Assembly (NCBI GenBank): GCA_003229495.1
Contig: QIEB01000337.1
Span: forward strand, 1 to 9,110
Length of the DNA: 9,110 nucleotides
Reading direction: 5' to 3'
Source of the DNA: Flammeovirgaceae bacterium
Lineage (GTDB): Bacteria; Bacteroidota; Bacteroidia; Cytophagales; Cyclobacteriaceae
Of this stretch, positions 1-6,587 are shown piece by piece. The position numbers were made by a program, and so were the translations under genes. The notes under the pieces were generated by a model, which searched no databases, was not told the DNA's origin, and saw only the letters and a list, made by a program, of their open reading frames with translations. Positions within the stretch are counted from its first letter, which is position 1. Every line of letters starts with the position of its first letter.

Positions 1-117
1 CCACCTGAGCTACATCACCTAAATTTAAGTGGACAAAACTATATAAATTTATTCTTGGTGCAAAATTTTTGTGTATTTTAAAGATAACCTTAGCCGGCTT
101 AATTTACGCCGTTTAAA
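1..117. other. A+T-rich leader upstream of the Fe-S operon
   Basis: No complete gene is visible. One frame closes with TAA at 20-22 and another at 79-81, so the last codons of an upstream gene may enter the window, but too little is present to identify it. In related flavobacteria an MCE/MlaD-type gene commonly precedes this operon; that is family knowledge and is not shown here. I see no clear Shine-Dalgarno sequence before the ATG at 118 and no exact TAnnTTTG promoter. The nearest match, TATTCTTG around position 50, has one mismatch and no convincing upstream partner. Confidence 0.4.
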
Positions 118-1425
118 ATGACCTATATATCTCAAATTGTTTTTGTAATAGTATTGGCAATCAGCGGTTATCTTCTGTTCCAACGAATCAACAGGATCCG
201 TAAAAATATCCAGTTGGGCAGATCTGAAAATAGAAGCGATCAACCTGATAAACGGTTGAAGACTATGCTATTAATAGCCTTTGGGCAAAAGAAGATGTTC
301 AAAAGAGTAGTCCCGGCATTTTTTCATTTGCTGATCTATGTGGGGTTTTTGATCATCAACCTGGAAGTGTTGGAATTTATGATTGATGGCATATTAGGAA
401 CTCACCGGATCTTTGCTCCTTTCTTGGGCGCTTTCTATACGTTTTGTTTGAATTTTTTTGAGTTCATGGCTCTGGCCGTGGTAATAGCCTGTGTGGTGTT
501 TTTAATCCGAAGAAATGTCCTGAAAACCAGCAGATTTTGGAATGCAGAGATGACGGCATGGCCAAGGTTAGACGCCAATGTAATCCTGATCATTGAAATA
601 CTGTTGATGGCGGCTATCTTTACCATGAATGCCACCGATCAAATCCTTCAGGCCAGGGACGTTGCCTATACCTCTACTGGGAAATTTTATTTGAGTGCCC
701 AGTTTATTCCATGGTTTCAGTCCGCTCCAACGGGATTTCTAATATTCATAGAGCGCTTTGCCTGGTGGGGCCACATTATTGGAATTCTGGCATTTTCCGT
801 GTATGTCACCTACTCAAAACATCTGCACATTTTCATGGCTTTCCCTAATACTTACTATTCCAATCTCAATCCCGCAGGAAAGATGGACAATATGGAAGAT
901 GTTACCAGTGAGGTGAAGATCATGTTGGGTATTTCTGCAGCAGAGGGCAATGCTGCTGAACCCATGGCAAGATTTGGAGCCAAAGACGTGGAGGACCTGA
1001 CGCGATTCAATATAATGAATGCCTACACCTGTACTGAATGCGGCCGTTGCACTTCGGAATGTCCCGCTAATCTTACCGGCAAAAAACTCTCTCCCAGGAA
1101 AATTATGATGGATGTGCGGGACCGGGTAGAAGAGATAGGATGGTCGGAGCAAAACAAAACCAAAAGACCAGATGATGGAAAATCATTGTTGGGTGATTAT
1201 ATTTCCAAAGAAGAGATTTTTGCTTGTACCAGTTGTAATGCATGTGTAGAGGCTTGCCCCCTAAATATTGACCCATTGTCCATAATTTTACAGCTTCGAC
1301 GTTATACCGCAATGGAAGAGTCATCAAGTCCAACTGAATGGAACATCATGTTTTCAAACATTGAAACTAACTTTGCTCCCTGGAAATTTGCTGCCACTGA
1401 TCGATTCAACTGGAACAAAGAATAA
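118..1425 (+). CDS. Membrane-anchored (Fe-S)-binding protein with two 4Fe-4S clusters
   Basis: This is a probable electron-transfer subunit in the cytoplasmic membrane. The N-terminal half has about five hydrophobic segments (residues near 4-22, 65-88, 100-130, 153-170 and 205-230). Several histidines in or near them (H70, H219, H235, H237) could bind heme, as in HdrE/NarI-like subunits, but this is not proven. The C-terminal half is a soluble di-cluster ferredoxin domain. Its first cluster ligands are C305, C308, C311 and C315 (CTECGRCTSECP), and its second are C370, C373, C376 and C380 (CTSCNACVEACP). The start fits the family, because the first membrane segment follows it directly. The stop lies 7 bases before the next gene, which encodes a CCG-domain Fe-S protein, so the two products probably work as one complex, like GlpC/HdrD-type oxidoreductases. 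The electron donor and acceptor are unknown. Confidence 0.9.
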   Translation: MTYISQIVFVIVLAISGYLLFQRINRIRKNIQLGRSENRSDQPDKRLKTMLLIAFGQKKMFKRVVPAFFHLLIYVGFLIINLEVLEFMIDGILGTHRIFAPFLGAFYTFCLNFFEFMALAVVIACVVFLIRRNVLKTSRFWNAEMTAWPRLDANVILIIEILLMAAIFTMNATDQILQARDVAYTSTGKFYLSAQFIPWFQSAPTGFLIFIERFAWWGHIIGILAFSVYVTYSKHLHIFMAFPNTYYSNLNPAGKMDNMEDVTSEVKIMLGISAAEGNAAEPMARFGAKDVEDLTRFNIMNAYTCTECGRCTSECPANLTGKKLSPRKIMMDVRDRVEEIGWSEQNKTKRPDDGKSLLGDYISKEEIFACTSCNACVEACPLNIDPLSIILQLRRYTAMEESSSPTEWNIMFSNIETNFAPWKFAATDRFNWNKE

Positions 1426-1432
1426 CTGAATA

Positions 1433-2242
1433 ATGAATACCGCGAACAACAATTCTAATAATCATGTGCCTACCATGGCCGAAATGGCAGCTAAAGGAGA
1501 GCAACCAGATATCTTATTTTGGGTGGGTTGTGCCGGTTCTTACGATCAACGGTATCAAAAAGTCACTAAAGCCCTGGCATCCATCCTAATTGAACTAAAT
1601 ATTTCCTTTGCAGTCCTGGGGACGGAAGAGACCTGCACCGGAGACCCGGCACGTCGGGCTGGTAATGAATTCTTGTATCAAATGCAAGCCGTGGCTAACA
1701 TACAGGTGCTGGACGGTTACCAGATCAAGAAAATAATTACCGCATGCCCCCATTGTTTTAATACCCTCAAGAATGAGTACCCTGAATTGGGTGGAAGCTA
1801 TGAAGTGATACATCACAGCACTTTCCTGCAACAACTGATCGATGAAGGGCGTATTACTTTGAAAGAAGGGGGATCTTTCAAAGGGAAGAAAATCACTTAC
1901 CATGACTCTTGCTATTTGGGACGAGCCAATGGAATATACGAAGCCCCAAGAAAAGTACTGGAAGCATTGGATACGGAATTGATAGAAATGAAAAGATGTG
2001 GTACCAATGGACTATGTTGTGGAGCCGGAGGCGCTCAAATGTTTAAGGAGCAGGAGCGTGGAAACAAGGCTATCAATATTGAGCGCACCGAAGAAGCCTT
2101 AGCTACTGAAGCTTCAATCATTGCTTCTGCATGCCCATTCTGTATGACAATGCTGACTGATGGAATCAAGAGTAAGGAAAAAGAAGATGAGGTGAAAGTT
2201 ATGGACCTGGCCGAACTAATCGCCCAGGACAAAGGTTTATAA
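1433..2242 (+). CDS. (Fe-S)-binding protein with two CCG (cysteine-rich) domains
   Basis: This is a soluble protein of the heterodisulfide-reductase subunit B/D, GlpC and LutA type, whose CCG domains hold Fe-S clusters used in electron transfer or thiol chemistry. The first domain carries C33, C68 and C105/C108 (CPHC). The usual Cys-Cys pair is a single Cys here (EETCTGD), so this copy is degenerate. The second domain is complete: C160 (HDSCYLG), C195-C196 (GLCCGAGG) and C234/C237 (CPFC), a CX34CCX37CXXC spacing. There is no signal peptide or membrane segment. The gene starts 7 bases after the membrane di-cluster ferredoxin gene and ends 15 bases before the next gene, so co-transcription is near certain. 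I infer that it receives or gives electrons through that membrane partner. Its substrate cannot be told from sequence. Confidence 0.9.
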   Translation: MNTANNNSNNHVPTMAEMAAKGEQPDILFWVGCAGSYDQRYQKVTKALASILIELNISFAVLGTEETCTGDPARRAGNEFLYQMQAVANIQVLDGYQIKKIITACPHCFNTLKNEYPELGGSYEVIHHSTFLQQLIDEGRITLKEGGSFKGKKITYHDSCYLGRANGIYEAPRKVLEALDTELIEMKRCGTNGLCCGAGGAQMFKEQERGNKAINIERTEEALATEASIIASACPFCMTMLTDGIKSKEKEDEVKVMDLAELIAQDKGL

Positions 2243-2257
2243 AAAACAACATAAGAT

Positions 2258-2755
2258 ATGTACGTTACGTTCAACACACTACCTGATGACGCAAAAATTT
2301 GGATTTATCAGGCTGGAAGGGAATTAACATCAGATGAGCAACAATTAATCCTAAGTATGGGAAAAGTGTTTATGGGCCAATGGGGAGCTCATGGCCAACC
2401 TCTGACGGCTTCCATAGACGTAGTCAAGGGTTATTTTGTGGTCATCTCTGTAGACGGATCCCTCCAATTACCATCCGGTTGTTCCATAGATGAATCTGTG
2501 GCTTTCATGCGCAGATTAGGCGAACAACTAAAGATCAATTTCTTTGATCGCACCAAAGTACCCCTCTGGATCAATAGCTCTGTTCAGGTGGTCCCCATGA
2601 TGGAGATAAAACAGAATATAAAAGATGGTAAAGTTCACCAAGAAACACAGTTATTTAACACCTTGATTCAAAAGAAGGGTGGTTTGTCAAATTGGATTGT
2701 CCCTTTAAAAAACTCCTGGTTAGCAGGTTATTTGCCGCAAACACAAGCTAAGTAG
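2258..2755 (+). CDS. Conserved flavobacterial protein of unknown function (often named 'ABC transporter ATPase')
   Basis: This 165-residue soluble protein begins MYVTFNTLPDDAKIWIYQ, which I recognise as a family found in this position in many Flavobacteriaceae. Databases frequently name it 'ABC transporter ATPase'. The sequence gives no support for that name: I find no Walker A loop, no LSGGQ signature and no Walker B motif, and it is too short for an ATPase domain. Visible features are a conserved-looking segment near residues 78-92 (QLPSGCSIDESVAFM) with one cysteine, and a Trp-rich C-terminal tail (NWIVPLKNSWL). There is no signal peptide. It is the third gene of the Fe-S operon, so a supporting role for that redox complex is possible but is inference only. 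Confidence 0.85.
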   Translation: MYVTFNTLPDDAKIWIYQAGRELTSDEQQLILSMGKVFMGQWGAHGQPLTASIDVVKGYFVVISVDGSLQLPSGCSIDESVAFMRRLGEQLKINFFDRTKVPLWINSSVQVVPMMEIKQNIKDGKVHQETQLFNTLIQKKGGLSNWIVPLKNSWLAGYLPQTQAK

Positions 2756-2848
2756 ATAGGATAAACGCGTAAGAATTAGCTCGATATTTTATAACTTACA
2801 GTTAACTTTATTTTAAAACAGGTATAGAAAGATCAAAGAAGTATTGGT

Positions 2849-4836
2849 ATGAAACTACGAAGTCTGGTGATCGCAGGGGTTTTGTCTTTTTTGGCATGGT
2901 CCTGTAGCCAAAAAATTTCCGGCCCGAAAGGGGCAGATGACAGTTTCGAATTGGCGGAATACGATGTAGCGGTGGTGGCGTATAAAAAAATGCTGGAAGA
3001 CAACCCTAATGATTTCCGGATAAACTATCAGATCGCTGAAAGCTTTCGATTGTCGAACCGCCTCAAACAAGCTACTGGATTTTACGAAACAGCCTTTGAG
3101 AATGGGTTTATCGGTGATTCTGCTAGTTATTATTATGCTTTTTCTCTTAAAGCGAATGAACAATATGATGAGGCCAGGGAAACATTGAACTCTTTAGTAG
3201 ATGATACAGAAAATGTTCCATTGGCCAATCTTGCCCGCAAAGAAATTGAAAATCTGAATGAGATTCAGGGAATGCCCTCAGACAGTTATTACGAAATATC
3301 TACCATAGGCCCAATTAATACTGCAGCCGCGGAATATTCTCCCATGGTAAGCAAAGGAGAGATCTATTTCACCTCCAACAGGGACGACAAAAAAATATAT
3401 AAAACCACCGGAACACCTTTTACGGATATATACAAAGCAAAATTAAGTGGTGATGAGATAGACGTTTCAACGGTGGAGATCCTGGGAGACCTGATTAACC
3501 TTCCAGGGATCAACGAAGGGACCATAGCATTTACCCGAGATGGAAACACGGTGGTTTTCGCACGCGGTAATGACGGAAGTAAAAAGGGCACCAAGGAGGT
3601 AAATCTCTACCTCAGCCGTTATCGCAAAGGCGAATGGAGTGAGCCTGAATTACTTGCGTTGAACGATCCCAATTCCTGGGACTCTGCCCCGGCATTTAAT
3701 CGCAATGGTCGTACCCTCTATTTTGCCTCAAACCGGCCTGGTGGCATAGGTGGCGTAGACCTTTATGCCGCGTCTCTTGATGGAAACGGACGATTTAGTA
3801 ATGCTCGAAATCTTGGAAACAACATTAATACCGCAGGAAATGAAATGTTTCCCTATGTTGATGACGACGGTAGGCTATTCTTTGCCTCTAATGGACATGC
3901 CGGCTATGGTGGCTTGGATATTCTGGTTGCCATAAGAAAAGACGGCAAGACCACAATAACCAATTTGGGCTCACCCATAAACAGTAGTGAGGATGATTTT
4001 GGACTTATATATCGTAGCCGGACCAAAGGGTACTTTACCTCCAACAGGGACGGCGGGCAAGGAGACGACGATATTTATGCATTTATAGATAATTCCCCGT
4101 CACAAAAAATTGTTAACTACATTCTGGCCGGTCGTACCTTGACCCCTGATAGTACCACACAGGCCAAAGTAGTACTAGACCAGGTTAGGGTACGATTAAT
4201 GGACACCGAAGATAATGTTTTGGAAGAAACCACTTCAGATGAAAACGGGGGGTTCGAATTTCAAGTGGATGGAGAAACAGACTACTTGATGATTTCTTCA
4301 CCACCAGAATAAACTTCAGCACAATTGGGGAATCCATTCCCGCCGAACAGTTAGTAGAGGAGATCACCACCAAGAATTTCCAAACAGAGTTGATAATGGA
4401 CCGCATTATTTTAGAGAAAGCCATAGTAGTGGAAAACATATACTACGGGTTCGATTCCTCCAATATTCGTATGGACGCCGCCCTTGAGCTTGACAAGTTG
4501 GTGCGATTCTTACAGGACAATCCTCAAATAAAAATCGAGTTAGGATCTCATACCGATAATCTCGGAGATGACGAATACAATCTTGGACTTTCGCAACGAC
4601 GTGCGGAGTCAGCAGTAAAGTACATTATCTCCAACGGTGTCGATGAAAACCGGATTCGTGCCAGGGGGTATGGAGAAACCAGACCCATAACCGCAAACAC
4701 CAATGCTGACGGGTCGGATAACCCTGAAGGAAGGCAGAAAAACCGACGGACTGATATTCAAGTGTTCGAGTATAACAAAGACACCGGCAAGATGGAAGAG
4801 ATCGAAGAAATGCGTGCTCAGCCTGATGAGAAGTAA
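2849..4836 (+). pseudogene. PorE-like TPR / beta-propeller / OmpA lipoprotein, broken by a frameshift
   Basis: The first frame (2849-4312) encodes 487 residues. It begins with a lipoprotein signal peptide whose probable acylated residue is C19 (FLAWSC). TPR-like helices follow at about residues 30-130. Then come five PD40/WD40-type propeller repeats at about 160-412, with recurring YFTSNRD or YFASNRP strands, and the start of a carboxypeptidase-regulatory-like domain (from about 430). The protein stops as DYLMISSPPE. The missing part continues in another frame to 4836: FFTTRINFSTIGESIPAEQL, then an OmpA domain with the peptidoglycan-binding Asp (SHTDNLG) and Arg (LSQRRAES). TPR, five-bladed propeller, CRD and OmpA in that order match PorE, the peptidoglycan-tethering lipoprotein of the type IX secretion system, though many flavobacterial paralogues share it. 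Without the OmpA part the product would reach the outer membrane but could not bind peptidoglycan. A sequencing error remains possible. Confidence 0.8.
4285..4312 (+). other. Frameshift site within the OmpA-family lipoprotein gene
   Basis: The upstream frame is convincing up to the DYL codons near 4280-4288, then ends at TAA 4310-4312. The downstream frame is convincing from FFTTRINFS (about 4294 onward) and was closed further upstream by TGA near 4238. The change equals the loss of one base, or of a stretch not divisible by three. Compared from memory with related proteins, a few residues between DYL and FTTR also seem to be missing, which favours a small deletion. There is no X-XXY-YYZ slippery heptamer here, so programmed frameshifting is unlikely. 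Confidence 0.7.
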
Positions 4837-4919
4837 GGACGAAGGACGAGGGTGTTAGGGACGAGGGTGTTAGGGACAAAGGTGTTAGGGTGTCAGGGAC
4901 GAAGGTGTTAGGGACGAAT
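4837..4919. repeat. 15-bp tandem repeat array (GGTGTTAGGGACGAr)
   Basis: Units of GGTGTTAGGGACGAG or close variants lie at 4851-4865, 4866-4880, 4881-4903 and 4904-4918. The third unit is lengthened by a partial duplication (GTGTCAGG). Two shorter GGACGA copies lead in at 4837-4849. The array begins right after the stop codon of the broken lipoprotein gene. It has no spacer structure, so it is not a CRISPR. It looks like the short intergenic satellite repeats seen in some marine flavobacteria. Its function is unknown. Confidence 0.8.
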
Positions 4920-5364
4920 GGACTAAACCTCCCCCGGGCTGATTTGATGGATGTACTTCCAAACCTTCTCACACACTTAATACTCACACTCACACTCAAT
5001 ATGGGTGTAGGGCATGGATTGGAAAGGGTACACTCCATTTAATATTATTGAATTGATATTTTAAATGGTGCACTAAACGCTCAGCACTGGGCGTACTGCG
5101 GGTGAAGTTGGGCGCAAAGCGCATGGTGAAACACGATTTGCAATTGACCATTATTGACCATCAGTCATTTACGAGAATACTTCAAATTTAGTTGATTTCT
5201 GCCTAAAAGCGACAGGCAGGACTGATCAAGTGTTTGGTGCTCTTTCCCTATTAACGTTTACTTACCCGTATATTATTCGTATTATAAACGCCAGGTAAAT
5301 GCTTTGGATAAAGTGCATGTGTTTTATACATACGATGGCAGTAATATATAGGAACTAAATAGGG
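4920..5364. other. Gene-free stretch with minor repeats and no supported ORF
   Basis: No frame here has a start, length and composition typical of a gene. Visible items are a TCACAC microsatellite at 4984-4998, a hairpin at 5028-5073, a doubled ATTGACCATy decamer at 5143-5162, and a small inverted repeat CTGCCT/AGGCAG at 5199-5219. Short stretches read like protein without a start codon, for example the one ending VNALDKVHVFYTYDGSNI just before the PLD-like gene. These could be vestiges of lost genes but are too short to name. Confidence 0.5.
5028..5073. repeat. Imperfect inverted repeat (hairpin)
   Basis: The left arm GTACACTCCATTTAATAT (5028-5045) pairs with the right arm ATATTTTAAATGG plus TGCAC (5056-5073), with two extra T in the right arm and a gap near the base. 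The core CCATTTA/TAAATGG is perfect. No T-run follows, so it is a poor match to an intrinsic terminator. It may be the remains of a small palindromic element or a chance structure. Confidence 0.4.
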
Positions 5365-5616
5365 ATGTTTTATAACGGAGCAAATTGTGATATCTATATT
5401 GGAAAAGGAGCTGGGAAAAAACTCTTGAACGATATTCGAAATGCAAGAAAATCAGTTAAAATAGTTTCTCCATACTTGTCTCCATTTTTAATCACCGAAT
5501 TAATAAATTTCCGAAAAAGAAATCTAGAGGTTGAATTGATAACAACTGATAACATTGAAGATTTTTATTATTTTCAAGGCAGACAAGGATGTAAAAAAAG
5601 TGCTCTAATCGAGTAG
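5365..5616 (+). pseudogene. Phospholipase-D-like protein, N-terminal fragment
   Basis: The first 80 or so residues match the start of a Bacteroidota PLD-like family: a KGAGKKLLNDIRNARKSVKI helix, then SPYLSP, then a strand LEVELITTDNIEDFY. In complete proteins an HKD motif (HxKxxxxD), the phosphodiester-cleaving catalytic site, follows later. It is absent here because the frame is cut. The stop codon TAG (5614-5616) and the last two residues come from the intruding group II intron end, which begins at 5608 on the opposite strand. The DNA is markedly A+T-rich. The ATG at 5365 follows AGG-containing sequence (ATAGGAACTAAATAGGG) that may act as a weak ribosome-binding site. The fragment is unlikely to be active. 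Members of the superfamily include nucleases and lipid synthases, and nothing here tells which this was. Confidence 0.65.
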
Positions 5617-5654
5617 GCGGCCGTGAGCCATAAGCCCACGGTGCGCCTCTCACA
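5608..5654 (-). mobile_element. Group II intron remnant: domain VI and 3' end
   Basis: Read on the - strand this is TGTGAGAGGCGCACC, a hairpin, then CCTACTCGAT. The GTGAGAGG linker after domain V and the CTACTCGAT ending are features I recognise from bacterial group II introns. The hairpin (plus-strand 5621-5628 with 5634-5641) has eight base pairs on the - strand, one of them G.U. On the + strand that pair is an A.C mismatch, which supports - strand RNA as the functional form. An A complementary to T5614 lies 7 nucleotides from the proposed 3' end, the expected position of the branch adenosine, and the intron would end in AU as usual. Domain V and everything upstream are missing beyond about 5654, so the element is dead. 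It lies antisense within the PLD-like gene. Confidence 0.55.
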
Positions 5655-5885
5655 TTTATCTGCTGAAATGAAATGTATCCGCTCTGTTTTAGTCTATCGA
5701 CGGTAATGGTTGTACGCAGGATAGGAAAACATACAACGGCCCATCAGCCGTGCAAGTATTTGATCAAGAGGGAAGGCTACAGTATATCTCCCAAAAAAGA
5801 TCCGAAGTATCTCGGTTTTTTTGGTATGGGCCTAGATAAATACTACTCTAACATTTCATTTAATCCAAAAAATGGTTTAAGATAA
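5655..5885 (+). pseudogene. Remnant of an unidentified gene, 5'-truncated and frameshifted
   Basis: Two overlapping frames each look coding in part. The frame open at 5693-5836 gives SIDGNG...AVQVFDQEGRLQYIS but has a TAG stop (5690-5692) just upstream and no start codon. Another frame gives YLGFFGMGLDKYYSNISF and ends at TAA 5883-5885. They can be joined by adding one base in the A6 run at 5793-5798, giving a continuous ...RLQYISQKDPKYLGFFGMGL... reading. I infer the 3' end of a single gene that lost its beginning at the intron-remnant junction (about 5654) and later shifted frame. An ORF from 5673 to 5885 can be drawn but is probably only half right. I do not recognise the family. Confidence 0.4.
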
Positions 5886-5908
5886 AAAGTTTAAAATAGA
5901 TTGGAATT

Positions 5909-5939
5909 GTAGCTTGACCTTTAGTAGCTAATACGCTAC
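5909..5939. promoter_or_regulatory. Possible HicB operator (GTAGC half-sites)
   Basis: GTAGC occurs at 5909-5913 and 5924-5928, and its reverse complement GCTAC occurs at 5935-5939. The last two form a palindrome, GTAGC-N6-GCTAC, that overlaps the -7 promoter element. Antitoxins of the HicB family with a helix-turn-helix domain usually repress their own operon by binding palindromes at the promoter. The position fits, but binding is inferred. Confidence 0.4.
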
Positions 5940-5944
5940 CTTTG
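5914..5944 (+). promoter_or_regulatory. Bacteroidota-type promoter for hicAB
   Basis: TACCTTTG (5937-5944) is an exact match to the Bacteroidota -7 consensus TAnnTTTG. A TTG at 5914-5916 lies 20 bases upstream, which suits the -33 element. Transcription would begin close to 5949-5952, on or next to the ATG at 5949, so the toxin message would be leaderless or nearly so. Confidence 0.55.
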
Positions 5945-6130
5945 AATAATGACTGCCAAACAAGTCTCAAAGCTAAGAAAGAAGGTTGGTATTTTGTGAG
6001 ACAAACAGGTAGTCATGCAATTTATAAACATGACCAAATACCTGGCATTGCAGTGATTCCGTTTCATGGGTCTAAAGAGCTCCCCAAAGGAACGTTGAAC
6101 TCAATCTTAAAGAAGACCGGTCTTAAATAG
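5942..6130 (+). CDS. hicA: HicA-family mRNA interferase toxin, N-terminus probably frameshifted
   Basis: HicA toxins are small double-stranded-RNA-binding-fold ribonucleases that cleave mRNA. From KKEGWYFVRQTGSHAIYKH to the end (HGSKELPKGTLNSILKKTGLK) this is a standard HicA, with the catalytic His in GSH (H25 from the TTG start). The N-terminal codons do not fit in this frame, which must begin at TTG 5942 and reads LNNDCQTSLKA. A frame beginning ATG 5949 reads MTAKQVSKL, which is exactly the normal HicA opening, then goes out of frame at about 5975. The simplest explanation is loss of one or four bases there. The promoter also predicts a transcript starting near 5949, downstream of the TTG. 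If so, the toxin is probably inactive. The gene ends 6 bases before hicB. Confidence 0.75.
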   Translation: MNNDCQTSLKAKKEGWYFVRQTGSHAIYKHDQIPGIAVIPFHGSKELPKGTLNSILKKTGLK

Positions 6131-6136
6131 CAGTTT

Positions 6137-6532
6137 ATGAAAACTTTGACAGCAATTATAGAACGAAACGAAGATAGTTTTTTCGCTTATATCGATCAAC
6201 TGGACGGATGTGTAGCCGGGGGTTCATCTTATGGTGAAGTCAAGGAGAACTTGGAAGAGGTTTTAAAGATGTTTATTGAGGAAGACGACAGATTGCAGGG
6301 TAAATATAGAGACGGTTATGAGATTAAGTTTGTAGTGGGGTTGGATTCTGTTTTCGATCTTATTCCGGAAATAAACATCAGCCAGCTTGCAAAACTTGGA
6401 AAAATAAACCCCGGTTTACTAAGACAGTATGTTTCGGGAACCAAGAAAGCCTCGGAAAAGCAGGCGGAAAGAGTGATGGTGGCCTTGGACAAATTGGTTT
6501 CTAAATTGAACTCAATATCTTTAACAGCGTAA
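6137..6532 (+). CDS. hicB: HicB-family antitoxin with C-terminal helix-turn-helix
   Basis: The protein has 131 residues. Residues 1-50 form the partial RNase-H-like fold that blocks HicA, with the typical FAYIDQLDGCVAGGSS strand pair followed by the EVKENLEEVLKMFIEE helix. Residues about 79-125 are an Xre-like DNA-binding region (ISQLAKLGKINPGLLRQYVSG...ASEKQAERVMVALDKL), so it should also repress its own operon, perhaps through the GTAGC palindrome upstream. The gene lies 6 bases after hicA in the usual toxin-first order of hicAB. The frame is intact from ATG to stop, in contrast to its partner. That fits a system where the toxin has been lost and the antitoxin or repressor persists. Confidence 0.88.
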   Translation: MKTLTAIIERNEDSFFAYIDQLDGCVAGGSSYGEVKENLEEVLKMFIEEDDRLQGKYRDGYEIKFVVGLDSVFDLIPEINISQLAKLGKINPGLLRQYVSGTKKASEKQAERVMVALDKLVSKLNSISLTA

Positions 6533-6587
6533 AAAATACACAACACAATCGAGCCGCACTTAATACCGACGGACGGTAAGACGGGTT

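Noticed and set aside
814..1152. A 112-residue - strand frame within the first Fe-S gene
   Set aside because: It is antisense to a well-supported membrane ferredoxin gene and has no recognisable domain.
4285..4312. Programmed -1 frameshift making a full-length lipoprotein
   Set aside because: There is no slippery heptamer or downstream pseudoknot-like structure, and a few family residues seem to be missing at the junction.
4837..4919. CRISPR array or telomere-like TTAGGG repeat
   Set aside because: The units are directly adjoining with no unique spacers and no cas genes nearby. TTAGGG is part of a 15-bp unit and has no meaning as a telomere in this setting.
4625..5038. A 137-residue - strand frame across the repeat array
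   Set aside because: Half of it is antisense to the OmpA domain and the rest is translated tandem repeat (TLTPLSLTPSSLTPSS), so it is an artefact of the repeats.
5101..5190. Short protein-like reading (VKLGAKRMVKHDLQLTIIDH)
   Set aside because: It has no start codon in context, stops after about 30 residues, and matches nothing I recognise.
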